Below, piece by piece: positions 10,959-23,700 of a stretch of DNA of 64,000 bases. Below the pieces are notes generated by a model. It made no database searches, was not told where the DNA came from, and worked only from the letters and a program-made list of their open reading frames with translations. Origin of the DNA: Sitta carolinensis (Eukaryota; Chordata; Aves; Passeriformes; Sittidae); assembly GCA_032173965.1 (NCBI GenBank), contig CM063283.1:82214743-82278742 (forward strand), in the 5' to 3' direction. The translations under genes and the position numbers were made by a program. The first letter of the stretch is position 1. Each line of letters opens with the position of its first letter.

Positions 10959-12904
10959 CATGCCTTTGGCCACAGAGCTCATCATTTCTTGTTCTCATAA
11001 GCCAAATGCAGGAAAGTATCTTCAGAGCATCTCTGTGGGATCTCTGCTCAGCACTGAACAAGGTCTTGCCAGATTACAAGGAAATGATGCAGCTGTCCAA
11101 TAGACTGATCCATCTCATCTGTTCTGCTTGCCAGATGAGTCCAGACCACCAGTGACCCAAAAATAGCCTCTCTTCTTAAGACTGCTCTGAAAAGCAGAGG
11201 GGTTCTTGCGATTCTTAAAGGGATGAATCAGAAAATGTGGACCCATGTGGGATGTAAACTCCATGCTTGCACAATGAAGATGCATATATCCTTCAGTGGG
11301 GTGGCTGGGAAGAGCAAAGCCCCTTTAAAGGGGCCTCTTTTTAGTCGTTTATGTATCTCCAATCCCTCTCTAATTTGAGACAACATGTTCAGATTTCAAA
11401 CTGTCGTGTGTATAGTCAATTCTTCTTGTCTTCAACCCTAATAAGTTAAATACTGTGCTCTACAAAAAGTCATGTCCCTCATATCTCATAAATCATCAAA
11501 AGGTGAGTCACCTCAAATTAGAGAGTGCATTCAAGAGGGTAGGTTTAAGTAATTAGTTGGGGTTTTTTCCACCCATTACAGGATATCATCAGATTAAATC
11601 TGGCAGACCTAGCTGGAACCGTTTTAAAAGTTACCATCACCAGCTGCTTATTGCTATTCCTCTGCCAGAGGTTACCTCCATCCCCCACATGCAGAAAGAG
11701 CAGTGTGAGCGTAGACCTCATCCACTGATATGCAGGAGTGAGCACCTTAAAACAGTCTTGCTGTCCCTTCTTGTGCCTGAATAGCAGGGTATGCAGGGAA
11801 TAAGTGTTGAGAACTACTATATTCATAATTTGGAACATCAAATACATGTGTAAGTGTTTTGGACTACTAATTCCTACTTTTTTATGAATATGTGAATAAA
11901 ATTCATTGGAATGTTCTGAATAATTTTCTCTGTTTAAATTTTGATATAATAGCTCATGTGATTGTTTTTCCAGAAGCCCGCAGATGCAATTAATTTTAAA
12001 CACAACTTACTAGTAATAACAGCAAAATGGTTGTGTTTTTTGTCCCTTACTTTCTAAAATATTTTAAAGTATTTTTTTATCTTTGTTGTTTTGTTCCCCC
12101 ATGGCAAATATTCAGGCTCTGTGGACACAGTTTTCATGCTGCTTGAGGGAGGAGATATAAAAATGATAATTTCCTTTAGAGAATTATAATGTGAATGAGA
12201 GAGAAGAAAAATCCCTTTGTGGTTTATTTGTGCCTAACCAGGCAACTTTTGTCTATGCTTCAAGATTGTTCATGTTCAGATACATCATTCTTTTATAATA
12301 GATTGGATGAAATGCCAAATACAATTGTGAACAATTCCTATTAATTTGAAAGAGATTATAAAAAATAATAAGTGCAAAGGGAGAAAAATTGTGTGAGTAC
12401 GTTTGCTAATTCTGTATTATAGTTAAAGAAAATTTTTGGCAGGGGTGGTTTAAGAGGTATTTCCTAACATTGCTTTGTTGTTGAGGGGCTTTTTTTAGAC
12501 CACTGATCAGTAGCGAGACTCAACAGTAGCAGTTTTTTTCTCCAAAGTAGATGTGTGATACAAACTGGTGGCTTCGTGTGATTTGCCTGCTTGCCAAGGC
12601 GAAGAAATCAGAGTCAAGTCTGCTGCTGGAAGCCATTTTCATCATAAAAAATTACAAAAGCAATGACTTTTCAAAATTGTTATCAAAAATCCCAAAATTT
12701 GTTTTCCAAGGAAAACTACAGGACAATAGCAATGCTTTCTCAGTTTATTAAGATTACACTTTTACAAATAATATATGATATAGGCTCCTTAAACTACACC
12801 AACCCTTTTATTAATCAGAGTATTTAGTACAGGGGAAAAAAATCAACACTCATAGGAATTACATGGCATGTACTGTTGCAAATGCAAGCGGATTAGTTTC
12901 AGAG
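10959..12904. other. AT-rich non-coding sequence
   Basis: A minus-strand frame of 152 codons at 11,545-12,003 is open but has no recognisable domain or family resemblance. The part at about 12,110-12,460 is complex AT-rich sequence that could be conserved regulatory DNA, but nothing here proves it. Confidence 0.4.
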
Positions 12905-12980
12905 CTGACCCCATTTAAAGCAGGACTTGGTGGCTTTAAGGACTGAGGTCTTTTCTACCTGAATTATTCTATGATTCTAG
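12905..12980 (+). mobile_element. CR1 LINE 3' end fragment
   Basis: The sequence follows the avian CR1 3' untranslated end: a GGACTTGGTGGCTTTAAGGA segment, then AGGTCTTTTCTACCTGAATT, ending in ATTCTATGATTCTAG. Avian CR1 normally ends in short tandem ATTCTATG units rather than poly-A, and that is what is seen. Only about 75 bases are recognisable, so it is a heavily 5'-truncated, mutated copy on the plus strand. It cannot encode reverse transcriptase. Confidence 0.85.
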
Positions 12981-15900
12981 ATATCACGGCACAAAATCAT
13001 GTTTCTGATGCACATGCAGACCATAAATTCCAAGTGTGAAATTCGAAAGCCTAGTGTTATCAGTGCCCTCGCACTAGAGCAGCAGAATACACTCCATCCT
13101 GGAGTGAGACACTCCTAGTGTCAGTGGGAAATGAATTTAGATGCCTCGCCACACTTGAAATACTTAGTAATTGCCTTTCTTCTTCACTAGGTGTTTTCAA
13201 AGGCCTGACCTTAGGAGTTAATTTCCTGGGTTCATATACCAATCTCCCTGTCTGCATTTAGGAGTCTAAGCTCTGAGTCTGTATGGACATCCACATTGCT
13301 GTATGTACCACCACACTTGAATTTGTCATTTTTGAGGCTGGAATCTCTGCCTCACTCCCATGAGGCAGAAGAAAGTCCCTCAAAGGGTTGATTCCAAGCA
13401 TCTAATTAAGAGTCTTTTCTCAATCTCTCCCTGTCATACAATATCTTCATGAAGAAGGGACACAGCTATCAGCCAACCAATGTCAGTACTTAAATCAGGT
13501 ATCTGCTATAGCCCATACAAACAGCTCTACCCCCTCCAGTCATAATCCGTCTCCCCTCCTCCTCTCTGCACCCAAAGAAGAGGATGCTGTCTCCAGGGTC
13601 TGTCAGACCTTTGGTGCAGCAAAGTGCTAATCACATAAATCAGATGACTAAGGGGCACCACTGGAATCTTTGCACCTGGAGCTGACTTGGTGCATAACAA
13701 TGTGACTATACTTAGACCAAAGTAAAGTCCCCAGAATGCAAATCATATGGGTGTTGGGTTCCCAACACTATTTTGTTTCCAACACTATTTTAGATCCCAA
13801 CATCTCCTGATGGGATGGGCTATTTGCCAGCATGGACATCACCAGGATACTTCCCTCATGCTAATACATCTCCCTCTGTCATTTCCCTGAAAGCACATGG
13901 AAGATGACATTCTTCCCCTGAGTTTCTGCATGAAGTACTGAAGACTGGATTTGTTAGCCCTCATAAAACTGAAGAAATATGATTGTTTATTCAGACACTG
14001 TGCTCCCTACAACAGTACTTGCCCTGGCTTTCGATGAATCCAACTAGCAGTGTTATCTTGTGCTTGACAACCAGTAGTGCTACAGAGTATTAAAATGAAC
14101 TAGTTCTCCACTATGTGAAGTAGACAGGATGCCAGACAGGAGGGAAGCTTTCTTACCCCAAAGCAAGGTACAGTGTTACCTTGAACTCCTTAAAACTTGT
14201 GGAGAGATATCATATATAGAAACTGTTAACAAATGAGAATTTAGATGACATAACTACATTTACTCTTTGCCAATGCAGCATCCACACAAAAATGTCAATT
14301 GCAATAATTGCTTTCTTTGATAGTATCAAGGTGGTGTCTCTGTGGACAAGAGTAAATAAAGATATCACGAGCAGGTTGTCTAGGCCAAACACACTCAGAG
14401 CTCTTCCACTATTGTTATATTTAAGTTTCCTTTTTGTGAAGAGGAGATCATCAAGGACATGCATTTAAACATGTGAAAATAAGCCAGCCTTGTTATTGAT
14501 AGGACTGCAAACCCTCATTCAAAAGCCTTCAATAGTAAAGGCCATAGCAAAAGAACAAGCAGACAGGCTGGAGTAGATTCACTAATTGTCAGATAACTGC
14601 TCCTAGAACAATCAACAGAGACTTACAACAGTTAACAACTTGAAGGAAGGAATGGGTCTCTTATAGAAATAATTCCTGAGGACCACCACAGTCTCCTACA
14701 GGTCTCTGTCATCCTGAATTTCTAGAAATCTATAAGAGAAATACTAAAATCAGACTGAATGGAGATGATTTAATGTGGGAACACTAGATAAAAGAAAAGG
14801 TGGAAGGGACATGTGGCTTTGTCACCTAGACTAGCAGGTCATTAAAGCTGTGCCAGATCGACATGCAGCTTCTCAGTTCTGAAAAACAAGGAAGAGCAAG
14901 GAAAAAAAAAGGGGAACAGAATAGAATAGGACTGGAGCTCAAAGCAGTCAGAGGAAGAGTTAAATGAGAGAAAAAATGTCATTTATGCCAGAGCGGGATA
15001 CAAAGGCAGAAGAGAGGAAAGAGAGCAATCATTGAAAACCTCTAAAAGCGGGTACTGGTGTGAAAAACCTGAACATTACCACAGCTCTAAAACACCAAGA
15101 GATGTAAAGGGGAAGGTACACCAAGCTGTACCTCTTGTCTCATGTGTTATGGAAGCAGTAATCTGGAAACAATGGTTGGGCTATGTGGACAGGCTCAGGG
15201 GCATGGGAATGTGTGGGTGTGAGAGAATGGGGCAGACAGACTAGTTCTACTGTAAAATAAAATTACCTTTCTTTCCTATAAGATCTCATCCTGAGCTCTG
15301 CTGCATTGTTGCTGCAAGGCTGCAATAGTGTACCACCTTAATTAACAGAAAAGGGAACAGATAGACCCAAATTTGGCACAGGGATTTTAAAGGGAAGATC
15401 TTTTCAGGTTTCTGCATTCCACAGAAAGTAGCAACTAAAGGATGGAAGCAAACAGCTGTGGTCAAAGCCAAAGCCAAATCAGGCATTTCTTCACTCCTAG
15501 CAGCAACATACTGCAAAATTAAAAGGCTGATTAATGAAGATGACATTACAATAGGCAGCCCTTACAACTCCTGCATAATTCAATGGGTAAGTTTGGTACA
15601 CGTGTTGATAGCTTAAACACATACTGACATGGAGAGTGCTGAAGCAATAGTGGAAAGAGGCATTTATAAATGATGGAAACAAACCATTTCAACAGAGCAG
15701 CTCTTCACTGGAGGAGAAAATGCAGACCCACAGGTAGCCAGTGATACACTGGTGTTAAAGGGGATGGGAACCAGAAGAGACTTAGCTCAGTATCTGAGGA
15801 GGCTTTAGACCATCAGCATGGGTTCAGGCAGGCAGAGTCTCCAAGGCCAGGGGTGAGCACCCAGTGCTCAGGGACCTGCAGATGCTGGCATTCAGATTTT

Positions 15901-18900
15901 GAAGCTTCTCCTGCACAATTGTCCTCTGCTAGGGACAAAGAAGACTGGACCAGAGGTGTTTCTGGCTCCCACTGCTCTGCTCAGCTCCAGAATGCCTTGT
16001 TTCTAATGCAGTTTTCCTTGTGTGTTCTTTTTTTTTGCATTTAACCTTAATAGAGATTTGTTTTGACTACTGGGAGAAGGGGAGTAAGCCCAGACAGATG
16101 CATGGAGATTAAATGAATCTTCAATATGCTTGGTTATATATGGGTATGTTAAAAAAATGGAAAAAGAAAGAAATTGAAAACAATGCAATATCGTGAATAT
16201 TTTAGACTTAGGCCATATGTCCTTAACAAGTATCTTTTGCACAAGTTATTGGAAACAGTCTGGACATAAAGGTTTTAAATTACTGAACCTGATAGTGAAA
16301 CAAATGAGACCTAGAAATGGAATAAGTACATATGTTTTTAATATTTGTCTGTAATCATTTTGTACCTGCAATTCGCCAGTAATTCTTTTTTTGTTGTTTT
16401 TAAAAAGATATTTAAATTTTCAACAAAGACCACCTGTAATATGATTATGAGATGTTTCATCTGTCTTAGGAATTCTTAGATGGCTGATATAAACTATGTG
16501 GTTAAAAAGTGTCTGATAATGATTCAAAAACATAAATGAGGCAAGAGAATTTGGTTTTGGTGTTTTGTATGTGTGTCTATTTATTTATGTCTCTTCTTAC
16601 AAAACTCACCTTTTCAGTACCTGCTCTTTCTACAGGTTTCCCCTTATTTGAGCCAATGTTATTCACAGCCCCTTATTCACTTTGCAGCACTTCCCTGTGT
16701 GAATGTGTTTTTACAAAGCTTCCAGGATTCTACACCTTTCCAACTGCTCATTTGGGGGAAATAAAAGCCCTAGCTATTTGAACAATAGCAAAAGCCACAG
16801 AGTTTAATTTATGTGAGAGAGGTGTGACAAATAAACAAGCAAAACTCCTCTTTTGAGTGCCCAGGAAAAGGTGTAATGAAATTCCAGAGAAATAAATGGA
16901 ATTACTCCACATACAGACTCCTTCAGGAGGCCACAACCTGATCCCCAAATGGTTAGACTAACCCCTGGTTATTCTGGGAACACACCACCCTGGTATAAAG
17001 TCATAATAACAGTGAGTTCAGGAAATCTGTAGCCATTTTTATAGCATGGACTTTTCCTCCCAACATGTGGCTGATTGATAACACCCAGTGGCAGCAGCAG
17101 GGCCTGGGCATGTGGACCGCACACACACAGCTCCCACTCAGTATTAAGCCAGGACATTGTCCTCAATCCAAAACAAATCCTCAAACAAATCAGTTGTTTT
17201 CTGAAAACGGCAGAGCTGTGTTTCAGCTCACAGTCCTTGTTTAATACTGTCTGCCACCTGCCACCTGAATTCAGCGTGCCCGCCCAGGCAGGTTGACCCA
17301 CGCATGTTGACACAGGATGTCCACTTCTCAGCTCTGTACTATACATAAAGCATAAACTATCAAAGTCTCCCAAGGGGAAAAACCCAAGGAGCCCTGTGCC
17401 ACAAAATGGAACCAGAAAGAGGAAATTATTACATAAAATGTTAGACTGTTTATTTTGTCTGAACTGGGCGAAACATGAAGAGTAAATTGAGAATGTAGCT
17501 GATGAAAAGTAAAGTGGATTTTAAATTAAATGCATAAATTAATCACGTTTTAAAACATAATGTTGAAGGTATTGGGTAATGAGACGTAGAGCTGCATTCA
17601 CATCATTCAAGTTTACATATCTAAAAGTTTGGTGGCCAGTTAAAGCCGCTGGTGTGGGGCTCCTCTCCTATACTGCGCAAAGAGGCTACTGCCTCAAGGG
17701 GAAACTTGTTCTGTTTCATTTGTATCTCCTGTCTCAGCCCATGGTACATACCCCAGAGGGATAGCTCCTTTTCACTTTCTGAAGGGCTTTTTTGTCAAGA
17801 CCAGAAGAATCCCAAGCAGATCTCTGAGAGTCATGCTTAAGTCTAAACCAAGATGAGTATTACCCTCCTATGCACTACTATGGACACAAAAGTTATTGCC
17901 TTTTATCTTCACAATTTTTTAGAAGTAGCTATAAGACAATTTTATTCTGGCAAGGATGTGCCTAACTGCGGCCCATGCTCCACTGACAGTAACATCCCAC
18001 AGCTTGAAAACAAGCCCTTTCAGTTCTTATTATAGGTGTAAAAATACCCGTTGCCTTCTACTGGACGGAATAAGGCTACTCATGCACGTATTAGTCTCTC
18101 TACTTCTAACTGCTACTGCATTATTCATACACAGCTTACTACCTGTATATGGACATATTAAAAAAAATAAAGATTGCATTTGCATACCTTTGCATTTAAG
18201 TGTCTCTGAATGTGAAAAATATAAAGACAGCTTGCACAGTATGGACTAGTAGCTTATAATTTGAGGATATCAAAAAAGCAGGGTAATTTTCCTTGTGTTT
18301 TTAAATAACAGCTGTTTCACTGTCTGTGTGGTTTTATCTACCAACTAGATTGTACTGTCAGATATCACTGAAAGAATATTAGCTTTACTTATGCCGTCTT
18401 TTGTACAGCTATGGTTTACGATAAGGAAAATATTAAGGTGTGTGGCTCATTTAATCAGCAGTTTAGCAAGTGTTTTACTTATGTCAACAAAGGACAAATT
18501 GTTTTTAGCATCTGGTATCTAGAATGCAGTATGCAGCATAAATTATTCAAATCAAAGCAACATAAATCTTTGTACAGCAAAGGCGACGCCTCAGAATTCA
18601 GTGCTGTGTCTTACAGCTTAGGATAGGACAATGACCTCTAATCAAAACTCCTCATTGCAGTCCCAACACTTAAGATGCCAACTTGCCACTAAGGACCTGA
18701 TTATCTATAAATTTATGGGAAGCTACAATAACTGGTGTTTGCCTCCTGATAATGTTTTCTGACACACATCAGGAGATTCAGCCGATCTGTGTTAGAGATT
18801 ATTGTACAGAATCTGCAGTTTATACAGGCAATGAGTAGACAGAAGGTCCATTTGAGACCTTTAGCTATAGACAAGCACATAAGGAAAACCGTTTCCATAG

Positions 18901-20680
18901 AAACATGCCCCACAGCTGTAGTTAGTATAGGAAAAATAGTTTTATGATTATTTCAATGAAGTTCTACCTTTTGTTTTCAGTGTGAGATGTATACAATGGG
19001 CTGTTTCATAGTGTGATCTCACTGTAGCTAAGGTCTTACATGAGAAATTCACCCCGAAGACAGGGACACTACCTTTCCCTTACGTGTTCCTAAGAGTTTT
19101 ATTAGACTGTGTGTACAATGTCCATAGAAGAATGATTTTTATATAAAACAGTATTTATTTTCAAAATGTATTCTCTGTACAATAAATGCTTACTTTTACA
19201 TGGACTCAAAAAAAAAAAAAAATTGTAAATACAATTATCTGTTTAAAAAAAGTTCCAGATAAGCATCCAACAAATCCAGGGGAGGGATGTCCAGTAATTC
19301 CAGGGAAGAATGAGTCAGGCTGAAAGAGAGCTATAGGAAAACAGAGGGTGGGCATGAGTAATTTGCTAACAGGTTTGGCAACATCTTCTTTCCATTTGAG
19401 TAATTTCTGATTTAGATGGAAAATTTCCAAACAGTCCCCTGGAAATGACAAGGTTGGTGCATCTCCAAACTAGTTAATCCAAGACACTTTTAAGAGAGTT
19501 TCTTAGTTCTGCTTCTTTGCTTCTTTGCAAAAGCACAAGGCAGAATCTATCTTGTGGTGGTAGCAGACAGACCTGCACACCTAGTTGAGATTTTTTTCTC
19601 CTTTTCATTTCAGAAGTGTCAACAAGGCTGCAAATTTCCCCTTCCTGCCTGGCAGAAGCATGGACTTTATTAGCTGCTTCTGTGTACATATGCAAAGTGC
19701 AGAGTAATGTGATGCTTGGATATTTTCTTAATGAGTTCGAAATTAGCAGAATTGCACCAAATCACATGACAGACTGGGAAGTGCATGACTAGGAGCTGGA
19801 TTTTGTGCATAAGCGAATGAGCCCAGTAAACAAGAATTCAGCAATGAATGTATTGAAATCTGTTGCCATGTCAGCTGTGGCACAGGTTTGGTGAACTTAT
19901 TGTAATGAGTAGTTATTTTGTTTGTTCTGTCAGTTCCAAACAGAATTGAAATCACATCCTCCTGGACAAATTTTGTTTGTGGATTTCATATCCAAGCAAA
20001 ACCAGGGCAAGTTCAACAGATCTGTCTTAATGTCTTTGAAAGGCATATTTTCCAGAAACCGTGTTCTGTACAGTGAAGGAATACAGAGCCAGATGTTTAG
20101 ACGATAGGACATAATAACTTACAGAGCAGAAGGAGAGGTTCTTAAATGAGAGATTATCCCACACACTGCATAAAGGAGATGAGTTTCAGGGGCTCCATCT
20201 GCCCACCAGTGGTCTCTGTATGATCCTAAGTATTAAAGTTACAGGCTTAAGTTAGTGCTTAAAAGTAGATGTTGTCCATACACCTAAATGACTCAGTCCT
20301 GCTTTAGAAATGATGTCCCACAATCCACCAGCTCAATAAAATTTATGTTTATAAACCCTAGGCAACTGATGCAAAAGCTGCTTTGGTGGAACCCATACCA
20401 TTTCTGCCATTTTGGACAAATAACTTCAAAGTCTATGTTGAAGAATATTCTTATTAAGAGTAAGAAGAGGCAGGAGGTGGCTTTATATTTGCTGATTGTA
20501 CAAGATCCCACAACAGCACTACAGAAAAGGAAAAAAAGAAATAATTGTGTAACATTTTGTGCACTATTTTAACAATAACATAGTAAGATCACACCAGTAT
20601 GAATTGGTTTGGCTACAGAGGATTTGAAAAAGTACTTTAATAAAAATAACTTAATAATCCACAATTCACATATACCAGAC

Positions 20681-20681
<1 letters not shown>
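12981..20681. other. AT-rich non-coding sequence with minor repeats
   Basis: No coding exon, RNA gene or recognisable transposon. Minor features are a 9-bp-stem hairpin at 13,346-13,369, a short 18-19-bp imperfect tandem repeat (CCAACACTATTTT units) at about 13,759-13,793, and a 14-base A run at 19,208. The small open frames have no resemblance to known proteins. Confidence 0.5.
13759..13793. repeat. minor tandem repeat, 18-19-bp unit
   Basis: CCCAACACTATTTTG is followed by TCCAACACTATTTTAG and a partial third unit, CCCAACAT. Confidence 0.7.

Positions 20682-20711
<30 letters not shown>
20682..20711. repeat. poly-A run of 30 bases
   Basis: Uninterrupted A run after AGACC. No associated element was identified. 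Confidence 0.95.
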
Positions 20712-20714
<3 letters not shown>

Positions 20715-23700
20715 TCCCACATGCCTCCAAAGCACTTTCAAAGAAAAAATTCTTTCCAAAACAGGAATAACCAGCTTAGTCATTTTCTTTTTAAGTTTGC
20801 AATATGAACCATCTTGGCTTCCCAACAACTGCAGAAAGGCTTCAAGAAGATTTTCCTCATAATATTTAATTTGCTAATAGGATTTGCATGCACCCTTCCA
20901 AAGAAGTATCAAGATGTATCATTGTTCATGATGTCCAGACAGAGGGAAGAATATTGTGTCATACAAAATCTATCCATGTTCTCCCCACTGAGAAATAATT
21001 ACATGTTCAAAATTTAGAGAGGTGGAAGAGTCAGCTCAGATTCCACCTAAGTATGTAGGATTAATCTCCATGTCAATTCTAATGGTACAAAAGATCTGAG
21101 TGTAATTTCCTCTTCTGCCTTGTGGTATACCAGATTGCAGAAGATTGCATGTATTATTTTAAGGTTCTCCAGAGAAAATTTCCCTGGGCTTCCCTACAAG
21201 AACTTTCAACCACAGTACAGTTTTTAAGGGGAAAAGCATTGGAAGAAACAGAAACCAACAACTTAAGGAGTATAGGAAGCAAGTTTCAGATCAGGCAGAG
21301 GTGAAAAAAGAGGAAGCAAATTCATGACGGTATCTGAAAATGACACAGGAAATCTTGCACTGATTAAAGGAAAAAGCAAAATTACCACGGACTATTCCAG
21401 GAGAAAAAATTGTGCTGCAAGGGAGAACTGTCAATAAAATCAGGACTTACATCAGCAAGCTGACTTGCCACATTTTCATATGAACTTGAGTGCCACAAGC
21501 TGATACTAGTAGATGCACAGAAGAAGGGAGCTGCCGTGAAAAGGGTCAATGTAAACAACTATTGCTGGTGGCAGAATCACCAAATACAGAAATTTTGATA
21601 AAAGGTGAAAACAGAGATTGTTTTAACTTGGAGGTTCTGTGTGCAGGCAAGGCATAATCCTGTCCTCACTGTAAGCTGCAGGAGTTGCAGGGTAATGTTT
21701 TGAAGACACCCACCCTGCTCAGGAGCATTTTGTTCAATGCAGAGGAGCCAAACCCGCAGCTCCAGCCTCGCCAGCCTAAAAAACTGCTCTGTAACAGCAG
21801 AGATATCTTTGGCTGCTTCTTTTGGGGGAGGTTCATAAGGGGACGTTTTGCCCTCTTTGTTTTCAGGAAAAATATTAAGTGTCCCACCCCCACCCCAAAA
21901 CTTATTCTTGTCTTACAAAAGAAAAAGTAAAGAAGGAGTTCTGTAAATTGAATCAAAAAGCAACGAGTATTTCTTAAGCTTCTGAAATCAGTTGAAGTGT
22001 TTGGGGAAAGCTAACACAACTAGAGGCTTCTTAGTCACAGCAAAAAGGGACTTTACCCCCATAAAACATGTGACAGTCCCCCACCATGGGGAGAGATGGG
22101 ACACAGCCAGCAAGTTCCATGGTTCTTTCACCAAGACTTCCCCTTGTCTTCTATTTTGATTGTTTTGCAGGGGTCCATTTTAACATGCTGGTTTTACTGT
22201 TTTGTTTTGGTTTTTTATTTGGACTGCTCTCCAGAGCCTGACTGCTGAAGAGAAAGAGACTTAAGAAAGGCAAATCCATTTTGCATCAACAAAACATCAC
22301 ATTTCTAAAAGAAGAAAAACAACTGCCTTTTGAAAATAAGGCAGTCCTTGTTTATCTGTTGGTTCATACAGAACAGTTATCAAGCCAAAGGAGTCCTGGT
22401 GATTGTGTTTTGCCAGCACAGAGAAAACAAAGGATTATTAAAAATAATACAAACTGATGACATATGTTACCAGTATTAAAATTGATGCACATTCCTGTGT
22501 CGCTTAGGGGGAGACAGGAGCTGGATTTTATCTTTAACAAAGTCAGAAAATAAAAGCAAACCATTTCAGCCTTATAACAGCAAGGAATTTCTTTCTGTCT
22601 ACTTGGAGAAGAGAGGTTGGGGGAAGCAGGGTTTGGTTTGGATAAAACTCAGACAATCCACCTCCCCCTGCCAAACTAGATCTAGTTTGACACAGGTACT
22701 TCTGTGAATATTTTCCTCACTACAAGGTTATAAACTAAAGCCAGGAGCAACCAGATGTCTGTCAAAAAGCAGCAGGATCACTCCTACCATTTTCAGACAC
22801 AAACCCACATTTCATAAACCATTTTAATATCGAGTATTAAAATATTTCAACAGTGGTGGCATTTAGAAGTTGCAGCCAGAAACTAGGAACTTTTTGTCCC
22901 AGTCATAAGAGAAAAAAATTGCACAAAAAGCCACCCCTACTTCGGAAAGCTCTCCCACCTAGCCTTTGACTTCTGTACCATCACAAGCAGTTTGAAACTG
23001 TTCATTGAGGTCTTTTCTCCCATTGCCCCTTAACCCACGCTCACCTGGTCCTTTGCTTGGTCTGGGAATCTTCAAATGAGCCCAGGTTTGCAGTTTCGCT
23101 CAACTCCTGACCTGACGGTTCCCACAAAGCAAAGGAACTTGTTTGTAATGCTCACACATTATGCTGAGATGGTGCCCTGTCAACACATGCAGCATTATGG
23201 ACTGGAAAATCCAAATACAGTTTGCAAAGCCATTGGAGGCTTTCCACAGAATACTTGCTAGGGCCTCTCCTAATTGAATTTACCAAAATTCACATGAACT
23301 CAGATTTAATCCAATCAGTTCTACATCACATGTCTTTCAACATTGACAAAATATTTTTTTCTAATTGTGAGTCTCTTATGGAACCAAATGAATCAGAAAG
23401 GGATTTAAATGAAAACCAGTCCAGATTGTTCTACACTTTAACCTTACATCTGTGCTTAATTAGGATGTTCAATTTCCCTAAACTCAAGTCATAAAATGAA
23501 GTAGTCTGTGGCCTGTTTGTCAGTCATTATAGGGCAGCAGACCTGCAAATCAGGGCAGGCTCAAATGCACAGGATCCAGTTCAACACAGCCATTGAAGGA
23601 AACATGGGAGATGTTATTGTGCAGCAGGCTGGAAGGAAGTCAGGAGAAAAGTTTGCTGAGAAAGACATGTGTGAATTACTTGTGTACTGAGAATGCAGCT

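Noticed and set aside
11545..12003. 152-codon minus-strand frame
   Set aside because: No family resemblance, in AT-rich sequence with no promoter or splice context.
13346..13369. 9-bp-stem hairpin TCTGCCTCA / TGAGGCAGA
   Set aside because: Stems this short are expected by chance several times in 64 kb.
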